64,000 nucleotides of DNA from Bacillus sp. EB600 (GCF_024494385.1 NZ_JAEVLT010000026.1:1-64000), one strand, 5' to 3'. Positions 29,321 to 38,932 are shown, counted from the stretch's first letter. Notes: generated from the sequence alone by a model not told the origin. Numbers and translations: made by a program.

Positions 29321-30625
29321 TTGGAAAAAGCAATTCATTTAATAGAAGATTGGGGATATCTTGAAGTTGATGACAGTGGGAGATTGATTTACGTTAGTCT
29401 AGACTTTTGTGAACACTTTTCAATTAATAGGAATGATATCTTAGGCGGTTCGATTCATGATGTAATCCATGGGATGTATGGTCGAAAGCGTAAAAGGGTC
29501 TTCTTTGGTGTGATCTCTGGGATTAATTGTATCATAAGAGTAACGAAAAAAGGGCATCGGGAAATTTATCGGGTATTAGTCCGCGATGGGGATATCGAGC
29601 ATTATGAAATGGTATCTTTCATGCATACGATTGATTTAGAAAAAATGAACAAAAAAAAGCCACACCAAAATAAATATAGTTTTGAAGAAATAATTGGCAA
29701 TAGTCAGGCGATTAACAACGCTAAAGAATTAGCTACTCGAATCGCTACTAGTAATTCAACAGTGCTGCTGACAGGGGAAAGTGGGACAGGTAAGGAATTA
29801 TTCGCTCAAGCGATTCATGGTATAAGCACTAGGAAAAATAATCCTTTTATTGCAGTGAATTGTGCCGCGATCCCTGGGGAATTATTTGAATCAGAGCTTT
29901 TTGGCTATGAACCAGGAGCGTTTAGTGGAGCCAAAAAAGAAGGAAAGCCTGGAAAAATTGAATTAGCCATGAATGGAACCCTTTTTCTTGATGAAATTTC
30001 TGAACTCCCTTATGAGGCACAAGGAAAGCTGCTTCGAGTCTTGCAGGAAAAAGAAGTTGAACGGGTTGGGGGAACAGTTAGTAAACACATTGATATCCGT
30101 ATTATTGCCGCAACAAATCGTGACTTAGGACAACTTGTAGAGGAAGGGAAGTTTAGACAGGATTTATTTTATCGTCTATATGTCTTTGATTTAACGATCC
30201 CCTCACTGCGTGAAAGGGTAGATGACATTCTTCCATTAGCTTTTTATTTTATCGATTATTTTAATCTGCAGTTTGATCTTGAAGTGAAACATATCGATTC
30301 CAAGCTTCATAATTGGATGCTGAATTATGATTGGCCTGGAAATGTTCGTGAATTAAAGGCTGTTATTGAACGGGGAATGAATATTGTGGAGGGAGACACC
30401 CTATCGATGAATGATCTCTATTTTTCAACTCAGGTGTCTACTAATCCAACAAATAGGAAAACCGTGCCTCTGCAAAGTTTAGAGGAAGAAGTAAGAGCCG
30501 CAGAGATAAACGCAATTCAACGAGCATTACAAGAAGCGGATGGGGATCGATCTCTAGCTGCTCAAAAGCTAAAAATTCATATTGCGAGCTTGTATAGAAA
30601 AATAGCTAAGTACAACCTGAAATAA
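29321..30625 (+). CDS. Sigma-54-dependent transcriptional activator (PAS-AAA+-Fis HTH)
   Basis: A 434-residue bacterial enhancer-binding protein. Residues 1-115 form a PAS-like sensory domain. The AAA+ domain runs from about 125 to 350 with Walker A GESGTGKE, the sigma-54-contacting loop GAFSGA (a variant of GAFTGA) and Walker [11 protein letters not shown] Fis-type helix-turn-helix ([22 protein letters not shown]) ends the protein. It starts with TTG after AAGGTGA. Its obvious targets are the six -24/-12 promoters with shared upstream sites in this island. Confidence 0.93.
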   Translation: MEKAIHLIEDWGYLEVDDSGRLIYVSLDFCEHFSINRNDILGGSIHDVIHGMYGRKRKRVFFGVISGINCIIRVTKKGHREIYRVLVRDGDIEHYEMVSFMHTIDLEKMNKKKPHQNKYSFEEIIGNSQAINNAKELATRIATSNSTVLLTGESGTGKELFAQAIHGISTRKNNPFIAVNCAAIPGELFESELFGYEPGAFSGAKKEGKPGKIELAMNGTLFLDEISELPYEAQGKLLRVLQEKEVERVGGTVSKHIDIRIIAATNRDLGQLVEEGKFRQDLFYRLYVFDLTIPSLRERVDDILPLAFYFIDYFNLQFDLEVKHIDSKLHNWMLNYDWPGNVRELKAVIERGMNIVEGDTLSMNDLYFSTQVSTNPTNRKTVPLQSLEEEVRAAEINAIQRALQEADGDRSLAAQKLKIHIASLYRKIAKYNLK

Positions 30626-30667
30626 TACAAAAAATACACACTACTTAGTAGTGTGTATTTTTTGTAT
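30625..30667 (+). terminator. Terminator of the activator gene
   Basis: ATACAAAAAATACACACTAC and GTAGTGTGTATTTTTTGTAT form a perfect 20-bp stem with a three-base loop. The 3' half and following bases recur in degraded form at about 32850-32892. Confidence 0.88.
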
Positions 30668-30859
30668 CAGAATTTGTAGGACCACAAAAGTAAGGTTAAA
30701 AAAGTAAAATCATTTTTCCTTTTTCGTACTAATAATTCGTAATTATTAAGGAAATTGACTGTTAACTTAATGACGTGATGATCATGGCTTTGATTTATTT
30801 TCGATAAATTAAATTGTTGAAAAATTCAAACTATTATTCTATACTTATATTATTATCCG

Positions 30860-31016
30860 ATGACAGCAACAGCATTGCTGCATGACCGGTTTGAATTGGT
30901 GAAGATCATTCTATTTAATAGACTTTGTTCACTCGATCCCCTTAGCAGGAAGACGAGCCTTGGAGGAGTCAGTAAAACAATCAATGTGAGAGCATTGTTG
31001 TTTTTACTGGCTCTTT
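30860..31016 (+). ncRNA. Structured 5' leader with terminator before the GntP-type transporter gene
   Basis: The 540-base gap before the transporter contains several stems: CAGCA...TGCTG near 30865, GTGAA/TTCAC enclosing TCTATT-TAATAGA (30900-30929), and a long terminator stem GAGTCAGTAAAAC.../...GTTTTTACTGGCTC at 30966-31014 followed by T residues. The gene starts 150 bases later, so transcription must pass this terminator. The layout is that of a riboswitch or attenuator, but I cannot assign it to a known class. Confidence 0.5.
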
Positions 31017-31167
31017 TTTATTAACAAAGGATGTAAAGGGGGTGGACTAAGACTGATTTCGGATCAAGTATCAATTGATCAAGAGCGAACGTGTAATTGA
31101 TAGAGGTAGTACCTCCAATTTGTTAAAAAAATTTGATTTTACTTAAATATTAAGAGGGTGTTAATCA

Positions 31168-32628
31168 ATGGATCTTCTCGTTATACTACTAGCTCTAGGG
31201 CTTCTTATGCTCATTGCCTATCGCGGTTTCTCTGTTATTTTATTCGCTCCACTTTGTGCATTGCTTGCTGTTTTGTTGACAGAACCAAATTACGTTTTAC
31301 CTTTTTTCTCTAATGTATTTATGGAAAAAATGGTTGGCTTTCTTAAGCTTTACTTTCCAGTTTTCCTTCTGGGAGCCATTTTTGGAAAAGTAGTTGAAAT
31401 GGCTGGTGTGGCTCAGTCTATTGCTAAAACAATCGTGCAAATGGTTGGGGAAAAGCAGGCAATATTAGCGATTGTCTTGATGTCTGCGATCATGACTTAT
31501 AGTGGAGTAAGCGTGTTCGTTGTGGTGTTTGCAGTTTATCCATTTTCTGTAAACTTATTCCGAGAAGCGAATATACCTAAAAGACTTATTCCAGGAACGA
31601 TCGCTTTAGGAGCTTTTTCCTTTACAATGGATGCTTTACCTGGAACACCGCAAATTCAAAATGTCATTCCTACGACATTCTTCAAGACTGATATTTATGC
31701 GGCTCCTACCCTCGGAATCATTGGTTCTATATTTGTATTTATTGTAGGGATGCTTTATTTGGAATCACGTCGAAAGAAAGCGCAAGCAAATGGTGAGAAC
31801 TACTACGGATTTGGGGACGCTCGGTTGGACGCTGCTTTAGCCGAAAAGGAAATGTCTGCGGCTGCGGAAACAATGACATTGCAAGCTGAGAGAACGATGG
31901 AAGTTCCGTCTAGTGTGGTTCGTCAATTATTGGCCTTCTTGCCCCTAATTCTTGTAGGGGCAACAAACAAGCTTTTTACCAAGTCTATTCCGAAGTGGTA
32001 TCCAAATGGCTTTGACTTTTCCATCATTGGGTTGGAATCGTTTGGTAAAGTGCAGCTTTCTGGGGTCGTCGGAATATGGGCAGTGGAAATGGCGCTTGTA
32101 ATTGGGATTATATCAGCCATTGCATTTAATTGGAAAGAGGTAATTACAAAATTCCAATCCGGAATAAACGCCAGCATTGGAGGAGCAACACTTGCTGCAA
32201 TGAACACAGGTGCGGAGTATGGGTTTGGAGCAGTAATTGCGGCACTTCCTGGTTTTAGCATTGTTCGTGATGGCATTTCACAAACGTTTACCAATCCCCT
32301 TGTAAACGGAGCAATTACAACCAATGTTCTAGCAGGAATTACGGGTTCCGCTTCAGGGGGAATGGGGATTGCCTTAAGTGCCATGTCTGAAAAATATCTT
32401 GAGGCTGCAGTGAAGTATAATATTCCCCCAGAAGTTATGCATCGTGTTATTTCAATGGCCTCGGGGGGGATGGATACTTTGCCCCATAACGGCGGGATTA
32501 TTACCCTTCTTGCCGTAACAGGATTAACCCATAAACAGGCCTATCGCGATATTTTTGCTATTACGGTGTTAAAAATCTTAGCATGTTTCTTTGTGATCGG
32601 GGTTTATAGCCTAACTGGAATTGTATAA
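31168..32628 (+). CDS. GntP-family organic anion permease
   Basis: A 486-residue transporter with about 12 hydrophobic segments. The N-terminal half carries FKL-type helices with LYFPVFLLGAIFGKV and SGVSVFVVVFAVYP, and the C-terminal half has the conserved MASGGMDTLPHNGG. It resembles the GntP/YxjC branch of H+ symporters for gluconate-like or short-chain acids. In this place it probably imports the carboxylate degraded by the island (inference). AGAGGGTG precedes the ATG. Confidence 0.78.
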   Translation: MDLLVILLALGLLMLIAYRGFSVILFAPLCALLAVLLTEPNYVLPFFSNVFMEKMVGFLKLYFPVFLLGAIFGKVVEMAGVAQSIAKTIVQMVGEKQAILAIVLMSAIMTYSGVSVFVVVFAVYPFSVNLFREANIPKRLIPGTIALGAFSFTMDALPGTPQIQNVIPTTFFKTDIYAAPTLGIIGSIFVFIVGMLYLESRRKKAQANGENYYGFGDARLDAALAEKEMSAAAETMTLQAERTMEVPSSVVRQLLAFLPLILVGATNKLFTKSIPKWYPNGFDFSIIGLESFGKVQLSGVVGIWAVEMALVIGIISAIAFNWKEVITKFQSGINASIGGATLAAMNTGAEYGFGAVIAALPGFSIVRDGISQTFTNPLVNGAITTNVLAGITGSASGGMGIALSAMSEKYLEAAVKYNIPPEVMHRVISMASGGMDTLPHNGGIITLLAVTGLTHKQAYRDIFAITVLKILACFFVIGVYSLTGIV

Positions 32629-32844
32629 GTATGAATGATAGGGACACCTGACCAAGGATTCGCGATATGGATTATGTAATGATACAAAATGGTGACATTA
32701 AGGGGACAGAGGTTAAAATCAAGAGTATTACTGTTAAAGTTGCAAAATGAACCCAATTACCGGAGTAGTTTGTTACTATATTGGAGCGATTAAACCAAAT
32801 ACGGATAATAGCAGAACAGTCTGTCATTAGATTCAAAAACTATT

Positions 32845-32892
32845 TGCACATTACATTAGTAGTGTGTATTTTTTTGTATCTGAATTAGTAGG
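32845..32892 (+). repeat. Degraded copy of the sequence at 30640-30680
   Basis: ATTAGTAGTGTGTATTTTTTTGTATCTGAATTAGTAGG matches, with a few changes, the 3' arm of the activator terminator and its flank. One flank therefore was duplicated around the transporter gene. The rest of the 560-base gap (32629-33190) holds only the sigma-54 elements. Confidence 0.55.
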
Positions 32893-32917
32893 TCTACTAC
32901 AAGAGTACTCTTATAAG

Positions 32918-32982
32918 TCTCTCATTTTTGCATTTTTGCACAAATGATTCTTAATTTTGAGAAAATTATTAAGTTTGCGATA
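32918..32982 (+). promoter_or_regulatory. Upstream activator sites before badI
   Basis: TCTCATTTTTGCATTTTTGCA, TTCTTAATTTTGAGAAAA and TTATTAAGTTTGCGATA are tandem variants of the TTCTCAATTTTGCGAGAA element, about 40-100 bp before the -24 box. Confidence 0.6.
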
Positions 32983-33021
32983 TTTATAAGATTATGATGC
33001 TTATTTTAACAAGAATATACG

Positions 33022-33038
33022 TTGGCACAGAACTTGCA
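33022..33038 (+). promoter_or_regulatory. Sigma-54 promoter of the badI-aliA-badH operon
   Basis: TTGGCACAGAACTTGCA matches the RpoN consensus, with GG and GC separated by ten bases. Confidence 0.88.
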
Positions 33039-33190
33039 ACATTAAATAAGTGAAAGGAGGGAAAACATTATTTAATTTTTCTTTTACAGAAAACAAGTAA
33101 CGACCGTAATTTGAAGCAAAGAGTGGAAACTCAGCATTACTGAAAAAAACTAATAAAGAAAACGAAACAAAGAAAATGGAGGAATGAAAA

Positions 33191-33991
33191 ATGGAATTAA
33201 TGGAAGTATTGTATGAAAAAACGAATGGAATAGCAAAGATCACAATTAATCGACCTCAGGCTTACAATGCTTTTACAGGACGTACGATTAGAGAATTAAT
33301 TTGGTCTTTCCGCGATGCTTGGGATGATAACCAGGTTGGTGTTGTTATTTTAACGGGTGCTGGCGAGAAAGCATTTTGTACAGGTGGGGATCAGAAGGAA
33401 AAGGGAGATGAGGGGGGTTACGATTATAACGGAGGATTAGGTGGTGGCATCGGCCTTGAAATTGAGACCTTGCATCAAACCATTCGGAATATTCCAAAGC
33501 CTGTGATTGCGGCAGTAAATGGATATGCGATTGGCGGAGGGCATGTCCTACATGTCATTTGTGATATGACGATTGCTTCAGAAACAGCCAAGTTTGGACA
33601 AGCCGGACCGAAAGTAGGAAGCTATGATGCTGGTTTCGGATCTACTTATTTAGCAAGAGTAGTTGGGGAAAAGAAAGCGAGAGAAATTTGGTACTTATGT
33701 GAGCAGTATACTGCACAAGAAGCTAAGGAAATGGGCCTTGTGAATAAAGTGGTTCCAGCGGAAGAGCTTCAAGCGGCTGCAGAAGAATGGGCTACTAAGA
33801 TTCTTGCGAAAAGTCCGACAGCGCTTAAAATGCTTAAATATTCATTTAATGCTGATAGCGCCCACATCCAAGGGATTTCTCAACTTGCAATGGGCAGTCT
33901 AGCCATGTTCTACAACACAAACGAGTCTGCTGAAGGAATGAATGCGTTTCTTGAAAGAAGATCTGCAGATTTTAGTAAGTTTAGAAAATAA
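33191..33991 (+). CDS. badI: 2-ketocyclohexanecarboxyl-CoA hydrolase (BadI-like)
   Basis: A 266-residue crotonase-fold protein. It closely follows my memory of R. palustris BadI: FCTGGDQ, GYAIGGGHVLHVICD, FGQAGPKVGSYDAGFGSTYLARVVGEKKAREIWYLC in separate stretches. These features are shared with MenB, the ring-forming naphthoate synthase, but BadI opens the ring of 2-ketocyclohexanecarboxyl-CoA to pimeloyl-CoA. It begins an operon behind a sigma-54 promoter with a CoA ligase and a BadH-like dehydrogenase, which supports the ring-cleavage role over menaquinone synthesis. Confidence 0.78.
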   Translation: MELMEVLYEKTNGIAKITINRPQAYNAFTGRTIRELIWSFRDAWDDNQVGVVILTGAGEKAFCTGGDQKEKGDEGGYDYNGGLGGGIGLEIETLHQTIRNIPKPVIAAVNGYAIGGGHVLHVICDMTIASETAKFGQAGPKVGSYDAGFGSTYLARVVGEKKAREIWYLCEQYTAQEAKEMGLVNKVVPAEELQAAAEEWATKILAKSPTALKMLKYSFNADSAHIQGISQLAMGSLAMFYNTNESAEGMNAFLERRSADFSKFRK

Positions 33992-34010
33992 CTAGGAGAT
34001 GGTGAGGTTC

Positions 34011-35654
34011 GTGAAATTTGAAACGATTTTGAGTCCTGAATATATTGAAAAATATCAGTCCGATTGGCCAAATAAAACGATTCTCGATTATCTTAATGAT
34101 GCTATTGCAAAATTTCCAGACAAAGTGGCGATAATCGATAAAAAGAGCCGTTATACGTTCCGTGAACTCGGGAAAATGGTCGACCGTGTTGCCTTAGGAA
34201 TGCTGGAATTAGGCTTAGGAAAAGGCGATGTCATTTCGATTCAACTGCCAAACTGGAATGAATTTATTATTCTTCACTATGCGGCAACGAGAATTGGTGC
34301 CATTACGAATCCATTGATTCCGATTTATCGAGATCGGGAAATTGGTTATATGGTTGGAATGGCTGAGTCGAAGATGATTGTCGTTCCCGATGAATTTCGC
34401 GGATTTGATTATCCAGCCATGATTGATAGATTGTCTCACCAATGGCCGTTACTTGAGCATGTGTATGTCATTGGCGAGAATGTACCTGCTCACATGAAGC
34501 CGCTCGCATCATTGTTTGATAAACCTTGGGAAGAAATTCACGATCGGGCCCTATTAGATGAAATCACTCATGATCCAAATGATGTAACCGAAATTATTTT
34601 TACGTCTGGTACAACAGGAAATCCAAAAGGGGTTATGCATACACATAATACCATTTGTGTCTCAACCAATTACTGGATTGATCATTTGCAATTAACCTCT
34701 GACGATGTCATGTTCATGGCCTCAACCTTTGCCCACCAAACTGGGTTTGGGTATGGTGTGCGCCTTCCGACTACGATCGGAGGAACAGGTGTTTATCAAG
34801 ATATTTGGAACCCGTTAGAATTTATTGAACTAATTGAGGAGGAAGGAATTACTTTTACAGCCAGTGCGACTCCATTCCTGCAGGACATCATGCAATTGGA
34901 AGGAGTTGAAAGTCGAAACATTGATTCACTAAGAGTATTTGCAGCTATGGGTGCACCGATTCCAATGGCGTTGGTAAAAGAAGCTTCTAAAAAAGTGAGT
35001 TTTGCCATTCTTGCCGGTTGGGGTTCAACGGAATGTGGTCTCGTTACTTTGACAAAGATTGAAGATTCTGAAGAAAAACTGACAGGTACTGACGGTATAG
35101 CGCTTGATAGTATGGAAGTAAAGGTCATTGATTCAAACGGAGACCCTTGTCCACCTAATCAAGAAGGAGCCCTTCTTAGCAGAGGACCAGCCCTATTTGT
35201 TGGCTATTTGAATAATTTCGAAGGTACCATGTCTGAGTTTCAGGATGGATGGTTTCTCACAGGGGATCGTGCGTTTATGGATGAAGATGGTTACATTCGA
35301 ATTACGGGGCGAAATAAAGATATTATCATTCGTGGTGGTGAAAATATCCCTGTTGCCTATGTTGAAAATGTATTGTACGAACATGAGGACATCATGGATG
35401 CGCAGCTTATCGCACTGCCTGATCCAAGGCTGCAAGAGAAGGCGTGCGCAGTCATTAGCATGAAACCTGAAAGGACGCCTCTGAATCTACCATTATTGCA
35501 AGAATACCTAAAGCTAAAAGGGGTTGCTAAGCAATATTGGCCAGAGTATCTGGAAATTGTTGAGGAATACCCTAGAACTGCCAGTGGAAAAATTCAAAAG
35601 TTCCACTTGAGAGAAAAGATTCTTCAGCAATTAAGTGAACAGAAATTAAATTAA
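34011..35654 (+). CDS. aliA: Cyclohexanecarboxylate-CoA ligase-like acyl-CoA synthetase (AliA type)
   Basis: A 547-residue adenylate-forming ligase. ATP-binding TSGTTGNPKGVMH lies near residues 197-209, the STFAHQTGFGYG segment resembles AliA ligases, and the C-terminal part carries GWFLTGDRA, GRNKDIIIRGGENI and RTASGKIQKF with the catalytic lysine. The start is uncertain: GTG 34011 is chosen for spacing from AGGAG, but ATG 33999 is possible. It would activate the ring carboxylate to its CoA ester, step one of the pathway. Confidence 0.78.
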   Translation: MKFETILSPEYIEKYQSDWPNKTILDYLNDAIAKFPDKVAIIDKKSRYTFRELGKMVDRVALGMLELGLGKGDVISIQLPNWNEFIILHYAATRIGAITNPLIPIYRDREIGYMVGMAESKMIVVPDEFRGFDYPAMIDRLSHQWPLLEHVYVIGENVPAHMKPLASLFDKPWEEIHDRALLDEITHDPNDVTEIIFTSGTTGNPKGVMHTHNTICVSTNYWIDHLQLTSDDVMFMASTFAHQTGFGYGVRLPTTIGGTGVYQDIWNPLEFIELIEEEGITFTASATPFLQDIMQLEGVESRNIDSLRVFAAMGAPIPMALVKEASKKVSFAILAGWGSTECGLVTLTKIEDSEEKLTGTDGIALDSMEVKVIDSNGDPCPPNQEGALLSRGPALFVGYLNNFEGTMSEFQDGWFLTGDRAFMDEDGYIRITGRNKDIIIRGGENIPVAYVENVLYEHEDIMDAQLIALPDPRLQEKACAVISMKPERTPLNLPLLQEYLKLKGVAKQYWPEYLEIVEEYPRTASGKIQKFHLREKILQQLSEQKLN

Positions 35655-35719
35655 TAGAGTGATAGAGTAATAGTTTATTCAAATTTAATCATTTAACTAA
35701 GAAACCGGAGGGAAATATA

Positions 35720-36466
35720 ATGACAAAAAAAGTAGCCTTTATTACTGGAGCAGGACGTGGAATAGGAAGAGAGATTGCGAAAACATTAGCTTCTCGAGGA
35801 ATGGATATTATTGTAACCGATGTCAATATTGATAATGCAAATGAAACGGTCTCTATTGTCGAAAAAGAAGGAGGAAAGGCAGTTGCAGTTTATTGCGACG
35901 TAACAAAGCTTGAGAGTGTCCAGGAAGCAGTAGGAGCCTCACTTGCCCATTTTGGAAAAATTGATGTACTCGTGAACAATGCAGGATGGGATAAGGTTGA
36001 ACCATTTTTAAAAAGTGAACCAACCACATGGAAGCTGATTATGGATATTAATTTGATGGGGCAAATTCATACTTGTAAAGAAATTTTACCTATTATGATT
36101 GAAAATGGTTGCGGCAAGGTAGTTAATATTGCTTCTGATTCGGGTAGAGTGGGTTCAAGCGGTGAGGCAGTCTACTCGGCTGCTAAAGGAGGCGTCATTG
36201 CTTTTACCAAAACGATGGCACGAGAAATGGCAAGACATAAGATCAATGTAAATTGTATTTCCCCAGGACCTAGTAATACCCCTCTTTTTGAAGAAATTGG
36301 TTCTTATAATGAAGGGATTGCAACAGCACTTGAAAAAGCTATTCCATTTAGACGTTTAGCACAACCAAGTGATATTGCAAATGGGGTCGCTTTCCTTGTG
36401 TCAGAAGAAGCAGATTATGTAACAGGTCAAACCCTTTCAGTCAATGGCGGATTAGCGATGGTTTAA
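35720..36466 (+). CDS. badH: 2-hydroxycyclohexanecarboxyl-CoA dehydrogenase-like SDR (BadH type)
   Basis: A 248-residue short-chain dehydrogenase. It has GAGRGIGRE for NAD near residues 11-19, NNAG, catalytic Ser in NIASDSGRVGSSGEA and the YSAAK catalytic pair. The stretches VLVNNAGWDKVEPF and VGSSGEAVYSAAKGG match BadH as I remember it very well. BadH oxidises the hydroxyl group produced by BadK so that BadI can open the ring. It is the third gene of the operon and has GGAGGG upstream. Confidence 0.8.
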   Translation: MTKKVAFITGAGRGIGREIAKTLASRGMDIIVTDVNIDNANETVSIVEKEGGKAVAVYCDVTKLESVQEAVGASLAHFGKIDVLVNNAGWDKVEPFLKSEPTTWKLIMDINLMGQIHTCKEILPIMIENGCGKVVNIASDSGRVGSSGEAVYSAAKGGVIAFTKTMAREMARHKINVNCISPGPSNTPLFEEIGSYNEGIATALEKAIPFRRLAQPSDIANGVAFLVSEEADYVTGQTLSVNGGLAMV

Positions 36467-36540
36467 TTTTGAAAATTCAAAAAAATAGATATTCGAATAG
36501 ATGAATAGTTTGGGAAAAATTATTTGTCCCTCTTCTCACA

Positions 36541-36593
36541 AGCTGCATTAGGTAGCTAACTTCAATTTATTGGAAAATGCTACCCATGCAGCT
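36541..36593 (+). other. Intercistronic hairpin between badH and badK
   Basis: AGCTGCATTAGGTAGC and GCTACCCATGCAGCT form a long stem around about 22 bases. There is no clear T-run; AAAAAAGAG follows. It may adjust or process the operon mRNA. Confidence 0.5.
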
Positions 36594-36684
36594 CATAAAA
36601 AAGAGGTCGGATTCTATCTGACATTCAAAAGAATATATCGCAGCTCAGGTTACAACGGAAATATCATTAAAGGAGGAGTTCATC

Positions 36685-37464
36685 ATGATCTATGAAAATT
36701 TAATTGTTGAAAAAGGAAATCACATTGGATTTATTAAAATCAATCGCCCCGAAGTGAGAAATGCCTTGAATAATGAAACAGTAACAGAAATTTTATCTGC
36801 TTTTGAAGAGTTAGAGAATGATCAGGAAATCGGTGTGATTGTATTTACCGGAGTGGGTGAAAAGGCATTTGCAGCAGGAGCAGATATAAACCAGCTAACA
36901 ACAAGGAAAGCAACTGAAGCATTTAAAACGGGAAGTATGAGCGATGTGTATCGCCGCATTGAAAATAGTAAAAAAGCAACGATTGCAGCTATTAATGGGT
37001 TTGCTCTTGGCGGTGGATCTGAACTGGCAATGAGCTGTGATATTCGGATGGCGTCCGACAATGCAAAATTCGGATTGCCTGAGTTAAACTTAGCAGTCAT
37101 TCCTGGTGCAGGAGGAACACAGCGGTTAACTCGAATCATTGGAAAAGGCCGTGCGATGAATATGATTTTAACAGGAGAATTGATCTCTGCGAGTGAGGCA
37201 AAGGCGATCGGCCTAGTAACTGATGTAGTTCCGCTAGAGGTATTAATGGATGCTGTGATCGAAAAGGCCGAAAAAATCTTAGCTAAAGGCCCTCTTGCTA
37301 TTCAAATGGCAAAGCTTGTGGTGAATCGAGGCTTTGAGGTGGATATGGATACTGGATTATTGATTGAAAGCTTGGCACAAGCTTTTCTTTATACAACAGA
37401 AGATAAGGTAGAAGGAACGAAAGCTTTTCTTGAAAAAAGACAGCCATCCTTTTCAGGAAATTAA
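36685..37464 (+). CDS. badK: Enoyl-CoA hydratase, candidate cyclohexene-carboxyl-CoA hydratase (BadK type)
   Basis: A 259-residue crotonase. The oxyanion-hole segments FAAGADINQL (near residues 63-72) and INGFALGGGSELAMSCD are intact. The catalytic Glu pair appears in FGLPELNLAVIPGAGGTQRL, so it is an active hydratase. Generic beta-oxidation hydratases look the same. The position between BadH- and AliB-like genes makes BadK the best guess. AAGGAGGAG precedes the ATG. Confidence 0.72.
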   Translation: MIYENLIVEKGNHIGFIKINRPEVRNALNNETVTEILSAFEELENDQEIGVIVFTGVGEKAFAAGADINQLTTRKATEAFKTGSMSDVYRRIENSKKATIAAINGFALGGGSELAMSCDIRMASDNAKFGLPELNLAVIPGAGGTQRLTRIIGKGRAMNMILTGELISASEAKAIGLVTDVVPLEVLMDAVIEKAEKILAKGPLAIQMAKLVVNRGFEVDMDTGLLIESLAQAFLYTTEDKVEGTKAFLEKRQPSFSGN

Positions 37465-37536
37465 ATGAAGAAACTGATTTCTTATTAATATTTTGTAAAT
37501 AAGAAGTCCAGTTTCCACTTTAGGAGGAGAAGTTAG

Positions 37537-38292
37537 ATGGAACTTGATTTGAAAGGAAAGAATGTCTTCATAACCGGTGCAGCTAAAGGGATTGGCAGAG
37601 GAATTGCATTCGCAGCAGCTGCTGAGGGAGCGAATATTGCTTTACACTATCTTAGCTCTGAAGAGGAAGCCGTTCATACGGCTAACAAAATCAAAAGTGC
37701 TTTTGGTGTGAACGTTCACCTTGTTAAAGGGGATATCGCAAACATTGAAGATGTCATAAGGATGAAGGAGGAACTGTATCAAGGGTTAGGCGGGATTGAT
37801 TGTATCGTAAACAATGCTGGTTTTGACCAGATGAGAACGTTTTTTCAATATCAACCAGATGAGTGGAAACGAGAAGTTGATGTTTGCTTTTATGGAGTTT
37901 TGAATTTAGTCCATACTTTTATCCCTGAAATGATGGAAAAGAAGCAAGGGAAGTTGATTAATATTGTAGGTGATTCAGCTCGGACTGGGGACAAACATTT
38001 AATTCTATCCGCAGCTGCCAGGAATGGTGCCATTAGTTTCATCAAATCATTAGCACAGGATGTAGGGAAAAGCAATGTCCAATGTAACACAGTAGCACTT
38101 GGAATGGTCGACAGCCGTTCACTAAATTTTAACGAGGCAACATTAGAAAAAATGGTAAGACAATATCCTTTGAAGCGGCTTGGAAAAGTGGATGATGTAA
38201 CAGGAATCATTTTATTTTTACTATCTAATCATGCTGACTGGATAACAGGGCAAGTGATACCGGTAAATGGCGGCTATAGTATGCTAGGATAA
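37537..38292 (+). CDS. Short-chain dehydrogenase homologue lacking the YxxxK catalytic pair
   Basis: A 251-residue SDR-fold protein with an intact NAD(P) motif (TGAAKGIGRG near residues 12-21), NNAG and the catalytic Ser position (VGDSARTG). Where YxxxK should stand it reads LSAAARNG, so both Tyr and Lys are gone. It is full length and has GGAGGAG before its start, so it does not look like a decaying gene. It may be a non-catalytic partner of another SDR or bind an acyl-CoA. Confidence 0.75.
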   Translation: MELDLKGKNVFITGAAKGIGRGIAFAAAAEGANIALHYLSSEEEAVHTANKIKSAFGVNVHLVKGDIANIEDVIRMKEELYQGLGGIDCIVNNAGFDQMRTFFQYQPDEWKREVDVCFYGVLNLVHTFIPEMMEKKQGKLINIVGDSARTGDKHLILSAAARNGAISFIKSLAQDVGKSNVQCNTVALGMVDSRSLNFNEATLEKMVRQYPLKRLGKVDDVTGIILFLLSNHADWITGQVIPVNGGYSMLG

Positions 38293-38370
38293 TTGCTTAT
38301 TGCGAGGCAGCCTACAGGAGAAACAGTTCGATTCGTAAAAAGTTTAACCAAAAAAAGGGGTGTTGACTAA

Positions 38371-38802
38371 ATGGAAGTTAGACTGATTAAAAAAGAACTC
38401 CTATACGAAGATATTCAAATAGGAGATACGGATTCATTTACTAAAACAATTACTGAGTATGATATTGTTCAATTTGCTAGGCTAACGGGTGATTTTAATC
38501 CGGTACACCTTGATCCAGAATATGCTAAAAATACACCTTTTAAAGAAAGAATTGCCCATGGTATTTTATCAGGTAGTATTATTTCTACTGTACTTGGAAT
38601 GAGGCTTCCTGGGACGAACACGATCTATTTGTCCCAAAACTTTAAGTTTCTTGCACCTGTAAAAATTGGAGATACGATAAAGGCCAATGTCGAGGTAGTG
38701 GAAAAGAGGGATGATAAGAAAATCATTAAGTTAAAAACACATGTGATGAATCAACATATGGAGATAGTAGTAGATGGGGAAGCGGTAGTCATGAAACTAT
38801 AG
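38371..38802 (+). CDS. (R)-specific enoyl-CoA hydratase (MaoC/PhaJ family)
   Basis: A 143-residue hotdog protein with the complete active site TGDFNPVHLDPEYA (Asp and His) followed by RIAHGILSG. Family enzymes hydrate trans-2-enoyl-CoA to (R)-3-hydroxyacyl-CoA. It differs from the MaoC-like protein at 28897, which lacks these residues. It lies between the SDR gene and the Fe-S oxidoreductase gene and is probably part of the same transcript. Confidence 0.82.
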   Translation: MEVRLIKKELLYEDIQIGDTDSFTKTITEYDIVQFARLTGDFNPVHLDPEYAKNTPFKERIAHGILSGSIISTVLGMRLPGTNTIYLSQNFKFLAPVKIGDTIKANVEVVEKRDDKKIIKLKTHVMNQHMEIVVDGEAVVMKL

Positions 38803-38932
38803 GTTGTAAAGAGGAAATAGGGTAAGGAATCGAAATTTCCGCTTGCTAAAGAACCCAAATATGAATACATATTTGCGTTTACTTCCTCTACTAAAATATC
38901 GAAATAGATGTAATCGAAGGGGGATGAAAAGG

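Noticed and set aside
30860..31016. T-box or SAM riboswitch before the transporter gene
   Set aside because: I found neither the T-box GGGTGG-ACCGCG sequence nor the S-box core, so no known class is claimed.
33191..33991. menB, naphthoate synthase of menaquinone synthesis
   Set aside because: The fold is shared, but the sequence stretches and the operon with AliA- and BadH-like genes favour BadI.
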